64,000 nt of DNA from Luteitalea sp. (GCA_009377605.1 WHTT01000029.1:247-64246); one strand, 5' to 3'; shown: positions 50,509 through 60,089, counted from the first letter of the stretch. The notes: generated by a model not told the origin, from the letters alone. Numbers and translations: made by a program.

Positions 50509-52635
50509 TTGAAACTCAGCCTGTCGACGTCAGTCGAGGTGTTGACCGGAGTGGGCCCGCGGCGCGTGGCGGAGCTGGCGCGCGTGGGCATCGTCACCCT
50601 CGATGACTTCTTGCTCCGCTTCCCGCTGCGCTACGAAGACCGTAGTCGTCTCGTCCCTCTTGCGCAGCTCGAAGCAGGTCGAACCAGCACTGTCGCCGGC
50701 ACGATTGCACGGTGTGGCCTGCGACCGACACGCCGGCCCGGATTCACGATCTTCGAAGCGGTCATTCACGATCGCAGCGGACGTGCTCGTGCGCTCTGGT
50801 TCAACCAACGCTTCCTGCGCGATGTGTTGCGCCGCGGACAGCAGGTCGTGTTGTACGGCAAGGTGGAATCGACGCCGTCGGGCACGCAGCTCACCAACCC
50901 TGACTATGAGGTCCTCGCCGAGGCGGGCGAGGTTGAAGCGCTCGGTGTCGAGCCCAAGCCATCCATTCACCACGGGCGCATCGTGCCGGTGTACGAGCGC
51001 GTCGGATCGCTGACTGCGCGCATCCAACGCGACTTGGTGCACCAAGCACTCGAGCGTCTCGAGGAGCCGCCCGATGATCCGCCCAATGATCCCCTGCCAC
51101 GCCCTGTCTGCGAGGAAATGGCGCTCCCTGCGCGCCGCGAGGCCCTGTGGCACACGCACTTCCCGCCCGACGATACCGACCTGGACACACTGAATCGATT
51201 TCGAACGCCCGGGCAAGTCCGGCTGATCTTCGAGGAGTTCTTCGTCTTCCAGCTTGGCCTGGCGCTGCGCCGGCGTGAGCGCCAAGGTGAGGCGAAGCCC
51301 CACGCCATTCGCGTCGACGCTAGTGTGCGCAGCGCGGCCCGCTCGGTGCTGCCGTTCAAGCTCACTGCCGGACAACGTGCCGCGCTGGCAGAGATCGTCG
51401 AGGATTTGCAGCGGCCCGAGCCGATGCACCGCCTGCTCCAGGGAGACGTCGGCGTCGGCAAGACCGTGGTTGCCGCGCTGGCTGCCGTTGTCGTGATGGA
51501 GAACGGCTTGCAGGTCGCCCTGATGGCACCGACCGAGCTGCTGGCGGAGCAGCACGCTCGCACGCTCACGCAATTGCTGCAGCCGACGCGATTCTCGGTC
51601 AGGCTCGTGACGGGCTCCCTGAATGCCGCCGAGCGCCGGGTGCGGCTGGCCGCCGTCGCGTCGGGCGAAGCCGCGCTCGTTATCGGCACCCACGCGCTGC
51701 TCGAAGAGCCGGTCACGTTCAAGCAGCTCGCGTTCGTCGTGATCGACGAGCAACACCGCTTCGGTGTGTTGCAGCGCGCGCGGCTACGCGAGAAGGGCGT
51801 GTTGCCCGACGTGCTCGTCATGACGGCCACACCCATTCCTCGCACACTTGCCCTGACCGTCTATGGCGACCTCGACGTGTCGACGATACGTGACCGACCA
51901 CCGGGTCGGCAGCCGGTGAAGACCACCGTGCGGCCCGAATCGCGTCGCGACGCCGCGCACGCCTTCATTCGTCACGAGCTTACGCGAGGCCGACAAGCGT
52001 ACATCGTGTACCCGCTGGTGGAGGAGAGTGAGAAGATCGACGTGAGAGCCGCTGCTGCAATGGCAGACACCTTACAGCAGGACGTGTTCCCCGAGTATCG
52101 TGTCGGCTTGGTGCATGGGCGCCTGCCGGCAGAGGACAAGGGTCGCGTGATGACGACCTTCGCGCAAGGTGAGATAGACGTGCTCGTTTCGACGACGGTC
52201 GTCGAGGTCGGCGTCGACGTGCCAAACGCCACCTCGATGCTGGTCGAGCACGCCGAGCGCTTTGGGCTGGCGCAGCTTCATCAGCTTCGTGGGCGCGTAG
52301 GCCGGGGTGCCGAGGCGTCGCACTGCATTCTGCTCTATCAGAGTCCGCTGTCCGACGATGCGCGTGCTCGCCTCAAGACCATTGCCGCGACCGAGGACGG
52401 GTTTCTGATTGCGGAGAAAGATCTCGAGCTGCGCGGTCCCGGCGATCTCTTCGGCACACGACAGGCTGGGCTTCCAACGCTCAGAGTTGGAGACCTCGTC
52501 CGCGATCGGGATCTCCTGCTGCGCGCTCACGCGACGGCCCAGGTGTGGGCCGGCACGCTCACCAACCTCTCTGCCGCGCGCCGCTCGGTCGACGAGGCTT
52601 GGCAGCGTCGCTTTGGCCTGGTCGGCATCTCGTAG
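50509..52635 (+). CDS. recG: ATP-dependent DNA helicase RecG
   Basis: Replication-fork and Holliday-junction branch migration helicase, 708 residues. N-terminal wedge domain (GVGPRRVAELARVGIVTLDDFLLRFPLRYED), then motor motifs: LLQGDVGVGKTVVA (Walker A), the RecG-specific VIDEQHRFGV (motif II), TATPIPRTLA (motif III) and the C-terminal QLRGRVGRG. TTG start at 50509 just after a CTCGAACCTT fragment of the repeat word used elsewhere; no nearby in-frame ATG fits homology. Confidence 0.94.
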   Translation: MKLSLSTSVEVLTGVGPRRVAELARVGIVTLDDFLLRFPLRYEDRSRLVPLAQLEAGRTSTVAGTIARCGLRPTRRPGFTIFEAVIHDRSGRARALWFNQRFLRDVLRRGQQVVLYGKVESTPSGTQLTNPDYEVLAEAGEVEALGVEPKPSIHHGRIVPVYERVGSLTARIQRDLVHQALERLEEPPDDPPNDPLPRPVCEEMALPARREALWHTHFPPDDTDLDTLNRFRTPGQVRLIFEEFFVFQLGLALRRRERQGEAKPHAIRVDASVRSAARSVLPFKLTAGQRAALAEIVEDLQRPEPMHRLLQGDVGVGKTVVAALAAVVVMENGLQVALMAPTELLAEQHARTLTQLLQPTRFSVRLVTGSLNAAERRVRLAAVASGEAALVIGTHALLEEPVTFKQLAFVVIDEQHRFGVLQRARLREKGVLPDVLVMTATPIPRTLALTVYGDLDVSTIRDRPPGRQPVKTTVRPESRRDAAHAFIRHELTRGRQAYIVYPLVEESEKIDVRAAAAMADTLQQDVFPEYRVGLVHGRLPAEDKGRVMTTFAQGEIDVLVSTTVVEVGVDVPNATSMLVEHAERFGLAQLHQLRGRVGRGAEASHCILLYQSPLSDDARARLKTIAATEDGFLIAEKDLELRGPGDLFGTRQAGLPTLRVGDLVRDRDLLLRAHATAQVWAGTLTNLSAARRSVDEAWQRRFGLVGIS

Positions 52636-52689
52636 CGCAGGCCTTTAGGCCTGCCAGCGCCGCAATGGGCAGGCCTGAAGGCCTGCGCT
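52634..52689. repeat. Nested palindrome downstream of recG
   Basis: Two 22-bp arms (52634-52655 and 52668-52689) are reverse complements with one mismatch and a 12-nt spacer. Each arm is itself palindromic (GCAGGCCT / AGGCCTGC). It begins within the recG stop codon (TAG 52633-52635) and ends 26 bp before rsmD. A likely terminator; different in sequence from forms A and B. Confidence 0.85.
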
Positions 52690-52715
52690 ACTGCGGCTAG
52701 CGCAAGAACCCTGAG

Positions 52716-53270
52716 ATGCGCGTAATTGCGGGACGCTTCAAGGGCCGGACGCTCGCAGGGCCCAAGCGAGCCGGGCTTCGACCAACGTCCGATCGGCTCC
52801 GTGAAACGCTGTTCAACATCCTGGCGCCGGAGCTTCCTGGTGCGCGGCTCCTGGACGGCTACGCCGGGACGGGCGCCGTCGGTATCGAGGCGTTGAGCCG
52901 TGGTGCTGCGCACGTCGTGTTCGTGGAGCGAGATCGACAAGCTCTGGCGCTCATCCAGCAGAACTTGGGGCGCTGCGGTGTGACCGAGCGCTATACTATC
53001 GTGAGCCGGGACGCGCGGGAGGCGAGTACCGATCCCGCCCTTCAGCACTTCGATATCGTCTTCCTGGACCCGCCGTACGATCTCCCGGACGCGGATCGCG
53101 CGCTCGACGTCGCCAGCGGTCTCGTGGCGCCCGGGGGACTCCTGGTCTTCGAGCACGCGGCGCGACGTGACGTGCCTCGAGCGGTGGGCCGCCTGATTCG
53201 ACGCCGGCAGGTGCGTGCGGGTGACAGTATGCTGACGTTCTACAAACCGGCTGAAGAGGAGCGGCAGTGA
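52716..53270 (+). CDS. rsmD: 16S rRNA (guanine-966-N2)-methyltransferase
   Basis: 184 residues, RsmD family. MRVIAGRFKGRTL and RPTSDRLRETLFNIL at the N-terminus, SAM motif LLDGYAGTGAVGIEALSRGA (usual LFAGSG reads LDGYAGTG), and the catalytic DPPY motif (FLDPPYDLPDA). Overlaps coaD by GTGA; the rsmD-coaD pair is conserved in many bacteria. Confidence 0.94.
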   Translation: MRVIAGRFKGRTLAGPKRAGLRPTSDRLRETLFNILAPELPGARLLDGYAGTGAVGIEALSRGAAHVVFVERDRQALALIQQNLGRCGVTERYTIVSRDAREASTDPALQHFDIVFLDPPYDLPDADRALDVASGLVAPGGLLVFEHAARRDVPRAVGRLIRRRQVRAGDSMLTFYKPAEEERQ

Positions 53271-53767
53271 GCGGTGGGCGGGACGCCGCGTCCAGGCAGC
53301 TGGCTATTTGTCCCGGCTCGTTCGACCCGTTGACCAACGGCCATGTGGACATGGTCCGGCGTGCCGCTCGGCTCTTCGAGCGCGTCGTGATCGCGGTGCT
53401 CATCCACCCCGAGAAGTCACCCTTGTTCAGCGTGGAGCACCGTGTGACGATGGCCCGCGAGGTCTTTCACGATCAGCCGGAGGTCGAGGTCGATGCCTTC
53501 GAGGGGCTGCTCGTGGAGTACGCGCGGCGCCGGGGCGCAGAGGTCGTGGTGCGCGGGCTCCGCGCGGTCTCCGACTTCGAGTACGAGAGGCAGATGGCGC
53601 ACATGAACCGCCAGCTCGAGCCGGCGCTCGAGACCATATTCATGATGCCGAGCACAGCGCATACCTACCTGAGCTCACGGCTGATCAAGGAGATTCATCG
53701 CCTGGGCGGCGACGTATCGCCGTTTGTCCCGCCCACGGTTCAGAAACACCTGTTGAGAGGACACTGA
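53267..53767 (+). CDS. coaD: Phosphopantetheine adenylyltransferase
   Basis: Penultimate step of coenzyme A synthesis. 166 residues; PGSFDPLTNGHVDMVRRA (nucleotide-binding TxGH), HPEKSPLFSVEHRVTMA, RGLRAVSDFEYERQMAHMNR and the C-terminal YLSSRLIKEIHRLGGD. GTG start overlapping rsmD; the first residues (about 10) are an N-terminal extension ahead of the family start. The stop overlaps the aminotransferase ATG by 1 bp (TGATG). Confidence 0.95.
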   Translation: MSGGRDAASRQLAICPGSFDPLTNGHVDMVRRAARLFERVVIAVLIHPEKSPLFSVEHRVTMAREVFHDQPEVEVDAFEGLLVEYARRRGAEVVVRGLRAVSDFEYERQMAHMNRQLEPALETIFMMPSTAHTYLSSRLIKEIHRLGGDVSPFVPPTVQKHLLRGH

Positions 53768-54969
53768 TGCTTGCCACTCGCATGACGCGGATTTCTTCGT
53801 CACCCACCATGAAAGGGCTGGTTGCGGCGCAGCGGCTGCGCCAAGCTGGCTACGATGTCGTCGACTTGAGCGCAGGGGAGCCGGACTTTCCGACGCCGGA
53901 TCATGTCAAGGCGGCTGCCCACACCGCCATCGACGCCAACCTGACCAAGTACACGCCCAATACCGGCGTCCCAGAGCTCAAGAACGCCATCGCCGCCAGC
54001 TATAAGCGGGACTACGGGGTCGAGTACAGTGGTGCGGAAATCATCGTGACGGCCGGCGGCAAGCAGGCGCTCGTCAACACGGCCCTCTCGCTGTTCGACG
54101 AAGGAGACGAGGTCGTTACCCACGCACCTGGCTGGCCGACGATCTTCGAGCAGATCAAGTTTTGTGGTGCGACACCGGTCATCGTGCGCACGCGATCGGA
54201 GGAGGGGTTCACGCTCACCGCAGACGCCGTGCTCGAGGCGCTCACGCCCCGCACCAAGGCGATTGTCATCAACTCGCCCTGCAATCCGACCGGCGCCATC
54301 ATCACCGAGGCGGAGATGATCCGCATCGCCGACGAGGCCGCACGCCGCGGTATCTGGATCGTGTTGGATCTCTGCTACGAGAAGCTGATTTATGACCCGC
54401 AGCCGCACAATCTGCCGAAGATCCTCGCCGAGCGGATGCGCGACCATACGATCATCACCGGCACGGCGTCCAAGACATACGCCATGACGGGATGGCGCTG
54501 CGGTTGGGCGCTGGGACCACGGGAGGCGATTGCCGCGTGTGGCGCGCTGCAGAGCCACTCCACCTCGAATGTCTGCTCGATCACCCAACAGGCGGTCATC
54601 TCCGCACTGACTGGGCCACAAGACTGCGTCACCGAGATGCTGGACGAGTACCGTCGCCGACGGGATCTCGTGTGGGATCTCATCACGGCGGATTCGCGAG
54701 TCCGTTGCGTGAAGCCCGCAGGCGCGTTTTACCTGTTCGTCGATGTGTCGGATCTCCTGTCTCCCGATGGTCTGCGGACATCGGCGGCGCTGGCCGACAC
54801 CCTCCTGGAACAGCAGCACGTCGTCGTGACCGCCGGCGAGGGCTTCGACGCCCCTGGCTTCCTCCGCTTGTCGTATGCGACGTCCGAGGAAAGACTCCGC
54901 GAAGCGGCGAAGCGGTTTCACGAGTTCGTAGATACGACGGCCAAGAGCGTGCCCGCCGCCCGCGCCTAA
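53767..54969 (+). CDS. PLP-dependent class I/II aminotransferase (aspartate-type)
   Basis: 400 residues, fold-type I aminotransferase of the thermophilic AspAT (subgroup Ib) type: DLSAGEPDFPTPDHV, KYTPNTGVPELKNAIAASY, NSPCNPTGAI, the PLP lysine in TASKTYAMTGWRCGW and the C-terminal Arg-containing FLRLSYATSEERL. Likely substrate aspartate, possibly also aromatic keto acids; the sequence does not tell these apart. The frame is open 150 codons upstream inside coaD, but the TGATG overlap with coaD fixes the start. Confidence 0.88.
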   Translation: MLATRMTRISSSPTMKGLVAAQRLRQAGYDVVDLSAGEPDFPTPDHVKAAAHTAIDANLTKYTPNTGVPELKNAIAASYKRDYGVEYSGAEIIVTAGGKQALVNTALSLFDEGDEVVTHAPGWPTIFEQIKFCGATPVIVRTRSEEGFTLTADAVLEALTPRTKAIVINSPCNPTGAIITEAEMIRIADEAARRGIWIVLDLCYEKLIYDPQPHNLPKILAERMRDHTIITGTASKTYAMTGWRCGWALGPREAIAACGALQSHSTSNVCSITQQAVISALTGPQDCVTEMLDEYRRRRDLVWDLITADSRVRCVKPAGAFYLFVDVSDLLSPDGLRTSAALADTLLEQQHVVVTAGEGFDAPGFLRLSYATSEERLREAAKRFHEFVDTTAKSVPAARA

Positions 54970-56363
54970 TGGAGCTCGCGCAAGAGTTTGTCTCTTCACT
55001 GGAGGCGATCGTCGGTCCAGCGCACGTGCGGCAGGACGTCACCGCGCGAGAGGCGTACGGCGTGGACGCGCTTCGGAAAGGCCGGCCCGCCGACGCCGTT
55101 GTGCTGCCCGGATCGACCCCTGAGGTGGCAGCGCTCCTGCGTTTGTGCGACCAGGCGCGGGTCCCGGTCGTCCCCCGGGGCGGCGGCACGGGCTACACGG
55201 GCGGTGCCGTTCCCGTCCGTGGGGGGCTCGTCTTGTCACTCGAGCGCCTCAACCGCATCCTCGAGATCGATGAGCTGAACTTGCTCGCCGTGGTCGAGCC
55301 CAACGTGATCACCGCAGACTTGCAGAATGCGGTCGAGCGCGTTGGGCTCTTCTATCCGCCGGATCCCGCCAGCCTGCACCAGTCCACGATTGGCGGCAAC
55401 GTCGCCGAGTGTGCCGGCGGGCCACGCGCGTTCAAGTACGGCGTGACCAAACGCTACGTCCTCGGGCTCGAAGCAGTGCTGCCGACCGGTGAGATCATCA
55501 CCACGGGTGGCAAGTCGGTGAAGAACGTCGTGGGTTACGACGTGACCCAGTTGCTCGCGGGATCCGAGGGGACGCTCGCAGTGATCACCAGGGTCATCCT
55601 GCGCCTGGTGCCCAAACCGCCGAAACAGGCCGACGTTCGCGCCGCGTTTCCGACGATCCAGAGCGCCATCGATGGCGTGACCCGGTTGCTGCGGGCGCGC
55701 GTGGTGCCTGCGGCCCTCGAGCTCATCGACGGGGATTCCTTGGCCGCGGTGGCCGCGCATCGCGGCGCGACGACGCTGGCACCGTCCGGTACGAGCGCGA
55801 TGTTGCTCATCCAGGTGGATGGGCTCGCGTCGGCGGTGGAGGAGGAGCTCGAGCGCGTGGCGGCCTCGTGCCGCGACGCCGGCGCGACGGAGGTCCGCCT
55901 GGCGCGCGACGCGGCCGAGCGTGACGAGCTCTGGCGGCATCGGCGCGAGCTGTCGTCGTCGCTCCGGTCGCTCGCGCCGCTCAAGATCAATCACGATGTC
56001 GTGGTGCCGAAGGGACGCATTCCAGAGCTCTTCGATCTGGTGAGCCGGCTGCGTGCAGAGAGCGCCCTTCGAATTCCATGCTTTGGACACGTGGGTGATG
56101 GCAACATCCATGTGAACATCCTCGTCGATCCGGCCGATCCCGCCGCGATGGCTCGCGCAGATCGCGCGGAGCGGGCTTTGTTCGAGGGCGTGGTCGCGCT
56201 CGAGGGATCCATCAGCGGCGAGCATGGGATTGGCTTCGCCAAGGCGAAGTACCTCGGCCTCGAGCTCGCACCACCGGAGATTGCACTGATGAGGCGTCTC
56301 AAGCAGGCCTTCGATCCGCACAATATTTTGAATCCAGGGAAGATCTTTCTCAGTGACGAGTGA
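54969..56363 (+). CDS. FAD-linked oxidase, glycolate oxidase GlcD-like
   Basis: 464 residues, PCMH-type FAD-binding and FAD-linked oxidase C-terminal domains. VVPRGGGTGYTGGAVPV and NVVGYDVTQLLAGSEGTLAVIT are FAD-binding motifs; the C-terminal CFGHVGDGNIHVNI and SGEHGIGFAK are the catalytic-side signatures shared by GlcD and D-lactate dehydrogenases. Substrate glycolate or D-lactate cannot be decided. No GlcE or GlcF is next to it. ATG overlaps the aminotransferase stop (TAATG). The last codons and stop (ending SDE) come from a GTGACGA repeat arm, as in aroC. Confidence 0.88.
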   Translation: MELAQEFVSSLEAIVGPAHVRQDVTAREAYGVDALRKGRPADAVVLPGSTPEVAALLRLCDQARVPVVPRGGGTGYTGGAVPVRGGLVLSLERLNRILEIDELNLLAVVEPNVITADLQNAVERVGLFYPPDPASLHQSTIGGNVAECAGGPRAFKYGVTKRYVLGLEAVLPTGEIITTGGKSVKNVVGYDVTQLLAGSEGTLAVITRVILRLVPKPPKQADVRAAFPTIQSAIDGVTRLLRARVVPAALELIDGDSLAAVAAHRGATTLAPSGTSAMLLIQVDGLASAVEEELERVAASCRDAGATEVRLARDAAERDELWRHRRELSSSLRSLAPLKINHDVVVPKGRIPELFDLVSRLRAESALRIPCFGHVGDGNIHVNILVDPADPAAMARADRAERALFEGVVALEGSISGEHGIGFAKAKYLGLELAPPEIALMRRLKQAFDPHNILNPGKIFLSDE

Positions 56364-56393
56364 CGAAGTCACTGATGTCGTCACTCGTCACTG
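56351..56393. terminator. Bidirectional hairpin of GTGACGA words
   Basis: Perfect 16-bp arms at 56351-56366 and 56378-56393 with an 11-nt loop. Both converging genes end inside it: the flavoprotein stop at 56361-56363 and the GT39 stop at complement 56388-56390. The same word builds the 27-bp inverted repeat at 7856-7982. Confidence 0.85.
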
Positions 56394-58082
56394 ATTGGTG
56401 ACCAACAACACCGTCTCCAAATCCTCTGCAGGATCCGGCCAGAGAAGCGTTCCTATGCGGACGGCTGAGGGGTTGAAGTAGAGCACCTCGCCGAGACGAC
56501 GAACACGAATGCCGTGCTTGGCTTGAAGCGCCGCCAAGTCGTCCTCCGAGACGACACAGAGGACTGGCTTGGGCGAACGAAGAAACTCCGCTACCGCTGC
56601 GGTACTGATGAGATCCGTTTGGCGCACGCCCGTATAGAAGATGAGATTGCGCACCAGTACCCGGTATGTCCCGGACCGTTCGTTCCGCTGGTGGGCAGCC
56701 TTGTAAAGGGCTGCCATCCGCTGGACCGGTTCGAGACCAGCCGCCGACGCAATCGAGTACTGCAGCGACAAGAAGGTGATCACGGAAGCGGCGGCCAGCG
56801 TCGTGGGAAGCAGCCAGCGCCGACGCAGCCAAGCAGCCACGAGCACTGCCACACCCGCCACAACAATCGCGGCCGTTCCCTCGTGGCTCAACGAAGGGTT
56901 GAGCGCAAACAGCAGTGGGCTGGCACGCTGCAGCAAGCCCGCGAGAAGGAGCAGGCTGAAAGAGACCAGCGTGCCGCACACGGCAAGCGGGACGTGCCGC
57001 TTCGTCGCGTCGGTCGAATCGGTGAGACGCGCGATGAGCGAGCGCGCCACGATGAGCGCCAGCGGAGGCAGGACGGGAAGGATGTAGCGTGGTTGCTTGC
57101 CAATGGAGAGCGAATAGAAGATGAGCGGCACCGCCGACCAGAGCACTAACCGCCACGCACCGCTGGTCAGGCGTCGCTCTCGTCTCACGACGATCTGCAG
57201 GAATGACGGGCCCCACAACAATAGGAAGGGCGACCAGGGCATCAGCCCGCCGAGCACGATCGGGCCGTAGAACCAGAGCGACCGTGGCTCGTTGTACCGG
57301 TCTGTCGCAAAGCGCTCCAGATTCTCACTGACGAAGAAGCGATCCAGGTATGCGAACCCGTGGACCTCGGTCATGGCCACATACCACGGTGCGGCCACGA
57401 TCACGAAGACGAGCGCCGCGAGCAGCAGGTCACGGCGAGACGGCCAGCGGTAGTGCCACGGCACGCCCTGGCCATAGCGCTCCCGCCAGGCGATGGCGGC
57501 AACCGTCATCACCGGAAGCGCGACGCCGACAGGACCCTTTGTGAGAACGGCGAGTCCCAAGGCGAGGGCGCCGACGAGCAGCCAACCGCGGCGCGCGGCG
57601 GGGCGGATCGGCTCGTCACGGTAACGCGCATCCAGCGCTTCGATGAGCGCCCACGTCGCGAGGGTGATGAAGAGCGCGAGAGGAAGATCCGGCAGCGCAG
57701 CGCGGCCAAAGGTGAACGCACCGAAGCTCGTCGCCACGATGACGCCCGCAAGTGCGGCTGTGGGCGGGTCGAACCAGCGCCGGCCGCACAGATACGTGAG
57801 GAGCGCCAAACAGAGGCCGGAGAGCGCCGAGGGGAAGCGAGCAGCCGCTTCGGTGACACCAGCTACCTTGTAGGTGAGCGCCGCAAGCCAATAGTAGAGG
57901 ATTGGCTTCTGGAAGCGGTGCTCGTAGTTGTAGCGTGGCGTGAGCCAATCGCCCGACTCGACCATCTCGCGTGCGGCTTCGGCGTAGTACGCTTCATCCG
58001 AATCGCCGATGGCACCTCGTCCGAGCCCGGCAAAGAAGGTGAGACCGCCCAGGGCGAGGAGGATGACAAGATGTCGCAACAC
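56388..58082 (-). CDS. GT39-family membrane glycosyltransferase
   Basis: 564 residues with about 10-12 transmembrane helices. The PMT/ArnT signature near the N-terminus, GDSDEAYYAEAAREMVESGDWLTPRYNYEHRFQKPILYYWL, contains the catalytic-loop Asp-Glu (DSDE) and the FxKPPLxYW-like motif. Such enzymes transfer a sugar from a polyprenyl phosphate donor to protein or lipid in the periplasm. The acceptor is unknown. The stop falls inside the hairpin shared with the convergent flavoprotein gene; the start is divergent to rho, with a palindrome pair between. Confidence 0.88.
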   Translation of the reverse strand: MLRHLVILLALGGLTFFAGLGRGAIGDSDEAYYAEAAREMVESGDWLTPRYNYEHRFQKPILYYWLAALTYKVAGVTEAAARFPSALSGLCLALLTYLCGRRWFDPPTAALAGVIVATSFGAFTFGRAALPDLPLALFITLATWALIEALDARYRDEPIRPAARRGWLLVGALALGLAVLTKGPVGVALPVMTVAAIAWRERYGQGVPWHYRWPSRRDLLLAALVFVIVAAPWYVAMTEVHGFAYLDRFFVSENLERFATDRYNEPRSLWFYGPIVLGGLMPWSPFLLLWGPSFLQIVVRRERRLTSGAWRLVLWSAVPLIFYSLSIGKQPRYILPVLPPLALIVARSLIARLTDSTDATKRHVPLAVCGTLVSFSLLLLAGLLQRASPLLFALNPSLSHEGTAAIVVAGVAVLVAAWLRRRWLLPTTLAAASVITFLSLQYSIASAAGLEPVQRMAALYKAAHQRNERSGTYRVLVRNLIFYTGVRQTDLISTAAVAEFLRSPKPVLCVVSEDDLAALQAKHGIRVRRLGEVLYFNPSAVRIGTLLWPDPAEDLETVLLVTNQ

Positions 58083-58110
58083 GCCGGCCGATCATCTTAC
58101 ACGATGCTAG

Positions 58111-58189
58111 GGCGCGTTCGCCGAACGCGGCGTCCGGATGCGGCGCCACGAAGGTACGGCCGCCTCGGCGAGGCGGCCGTACCTTCGTG
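58111..58189. repeat. Form A and an extended 20-bp-arm form B
   Basis: 58111-58131 is a form-A palindrome with one arm mismatch. 58147-58189 has perfect 20-bp arms (outer part CACGAAGGTACGG) around GGC, the longest palindrome of this family in the window. Located between the divergent GT39 and rho genes, 23 bp upstream of the rho -35 box. Confidence 0.85.
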
Positions 58190-58211
58190 CTTGTACCCAA
58201 CGGGTCTTGCG

Positions 58212-58240
58212 TTGACAGCGTAGAAGGCCGGTTTTATACT
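58212..58240 (+). promoter_or_regulatory. rho promoter
   Basis: TTGACA (58212-58217), exactly 17 bp, TATACT (58235-58240): near-perfect housekeeping sigma promoter. Transcription should start near 58247, giving an 84-nt 5' UTR before the rho ATG at 58331. Confidence 0.8.
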
Positions 58241-58330
58241 GCAAGAACGTAGGGTAGACACCCCAACCCGAACCCTTGGACATGGTGCGGTACCCCGCCG
58301 CGCCCGAATGCTGCTCGGTTCCAATCACAC

Positions 58331-59713
58331 ATGCCACCCAATCAGAAGCGCACATCGGCGCGGAATTCGACTGAATCTACGCAGACAACGGTCGAGACCG
58401 TGCCAGCCGCCGACACTGCCGAGACCGCCGCAGCACCCGCGCGGCGAGAAGGCGAGACCTTGCACATTGCGGAGCTGAAGGACATGAGCATCCAGCGGCT
58501 CACGCACGTGGCAAAAGATCTCAACGTGCCGGGCGCGACCGGTATGCGCAAGCAGGAGCTCATCTTCCAGATCCTGAAGGCGCAGACCGAGCAGAGCGGC
58601 TACATCTTTTCCGAAGGGGTGCTAGAGGTGCTGCCGGACGGTTTTGGCTTCTTGCGCGCACCCGACTACAACTACCTGCCAGGTCCGGACGACATCTACG
58701 TCTCGCCGTCACAGATTCGTAAGTTCGATCTGCAGACGGGCGACACGATCTCGGGCCAGATTCGCCCGCCCAAGGAAGGAGAGCGCTACTTCGCTCTCAT
58801 CAAGGTGGAAGCGGTCAACTTCGAGCCACCCGAGCAGGCGCGCGAGAAGATCTTCTTCGAGAACCTGACGCCGCTCTATCCGGAGCAACGCTTCAAGCTG
58901 GAGACGGAGACCGAGAATCTGTCGTCGCGCGTCATGGACCTCATGACGCCGATTGGCAAAGGGCAGCGCGGGCTCATTGTCTCGGCGCCTCGCACCGGCA
59001 AGACGATGCTCTTGCAGAATATCGCGCAGTCGGTGACGACCAACCACCCGGAGGTCTACCTGATCGTGCTGCTCATCGATGAGCGCCCCGAAGAGGTGAC
59101 CGACATGCAGCGTTCGGTCAAGGGCGAGGTCATCAGCTCGACCTTCGATGAGCCGGCCCAGCGCCACGTGCAAGTGGCCGAGATGGTCATCGAGAAGGCG
59201 AAGCGTCTCGTCGAGCACCGGAAGGATGTGCTCATCCTGCTCGACTCGGTCACCCGGCTCGCGCGCGCCTATAACAGCGTGGTCCCGCCGTCGGGCAAGG
59301 TACTCTCGGGCGGCGTCGACAGCAACGCGCTTCAAAAGCCGAAGCGCTTCTTTGGCGCGGCGCGCAACATCGAGGAGGGAGGCTCGCTCACGATTATCGC
59401 GACCGCGCTCATCGACACCGGCTCGCGTATGGACGAGGTCATCTTCGAGGAGTTCAAGGGCACCGGTAACATGGAGATTCACCTCGACCGGAAGCTCTCC
59501 GACCGGCGCGTATTTCCCGCGATCGACATGCAGAAGAGCGGAACCCGAAAGGAAGAGCTCTTGCTCCCAAAGGAAGATCTGCAGCGGATCTGGGTGCTGC
59601 GCAAGGTGCTCAACCCGCTCTCGCCCGTCGAAGCCATGGAGCTGCTCATCGACAAGATGGGGAAGACCAAGGACAATCCGGAGTTTCTCGGGTCGATGCA
59701 GCGAGGTGGTTAG
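58331..59713 (+). CDS. rho: Transcription termination factor Rho
   Basis: 460 residues. An extended Thr/Ala-rich N-terminal segment (about 1-40) precedes the RNA-binding N-domain ([34 protein letters not shown]) and cold-shock-like domain ([20 protein letters not shown]). The motor has Walker [13 protein letters not shown] (bicyclomycin/ATP site), Walker [13 protein letters not shown], the Q-loop and R-loop ([29 protein letters not shown]). Hexameric RNA translocase that ends transcription. Strong promoter 90 bp upstream. Confidence 0.97.
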   Translation: MPPNQKRTSARNSTESTQTTVETVPAADTAETAAAPARREGETLHIAELKDMSIQRLTHVAKDLNVPGATGMRKQELIFQILKAQTEQSGYIFSEGVLEVLPDGFGFLRAPDYNYLPGPDDIYVSPSQIRKFDLQTGDTISGQIRPPKEGERYFALIKVEAVNFEPPEQAREKIFFENLTPLYPEQRFKLETETENLSSRVMDLMTPIGKGQRGLIVSAPRTGKTMLLQNIAQSVTTNHPEVYLIVLLIDERPEEVTDMQRSVKGEVISSTFDEPAQRHVQVAEMVIEKAKRLVEHRKDVLILLDSVTRLARAYNSVVPPSGKVLSGGVDSNALQKPKRFFGAARNIEEGGSLTIIATALIDTGSRMDEVIFEEFKGTGNMEIHLDRKLSDRRVFPAIDMQKSGTRKEELLLPKEDLQRIWVLRKVLNPLSPVEAMELLIDKMGKTKDNPEFLGSMQRGG

Positions 59714-59785
59714 GATAGGAATCAGGATTCAGGAATCAGGAAACACAACTCGGGGCTCAAAACTCAGAACTCAAGACTCAGAAGA
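59714..59785 (+). repeat. Short direct-word tract after rho
   Basis: 72 bp between rho and the CDGSH gene, made of repeated words CAGGAATCAGGA/TTCAGG and ACTCA(A/G)AACTCAGAA. No inverted partner is seen, so it is the one-sided form of the tandem-word repeats. No gene. Confidence 0.5.
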
Positions 59786-60028
59786 ATGTCCGTCACTATC
59801 AAGGTTCGTGAGAACGGTCCGTATCTCGTGGATGGAGACGACGTCAAGGTCGTCGATTGGAACGGTCACGAGTACCCGCTTGCCAAGATCCCGTTTGCCC
59901 TCTGTCGCTGCGGTCAATCGCACCGGCGGCCGTTTTGCGACGGTAGCCACCGAGGCTGCGAGTTCCAGGCGGCTGAAGCGGCCCCTACACCACCTGCTGA
60001 CGAGTCCCCGCTTCCCACCACGGAGTAG
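59786..60028 (+). CDS. CDGSH-type iron-sulfur protein
   Basis: 80 residues with the CDGSH cluster motif C-x-C-x2-S-x3-P-x-C-D-G-S-H complete in CRCGQSHRRPFCDGSH, the mitoNEET-type [2Fe-2S] ligand set (three Cys and one His). Typical single-domain size. These proteins handle electron or cluster transfer; the partner is unknown. The C-terminal tail is Pro/Ala-rich. Start at ATG 59786 after a tandem-word tract. Confidence 0.88.
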   Translation: MSVTIKVRENGPYLVDGDDVKVVDWNGHEYPLAKIPFALCRCGQSHRRPFCDGSHRGCEFQAAEAAPTPPADESPLPTTE

Positions 60029-60089
60029 CCGCGTTGCACTAAAGTAAGAGACGACGATCCTGGTGTCTGCCCAGGTCGACAGGTGAATC

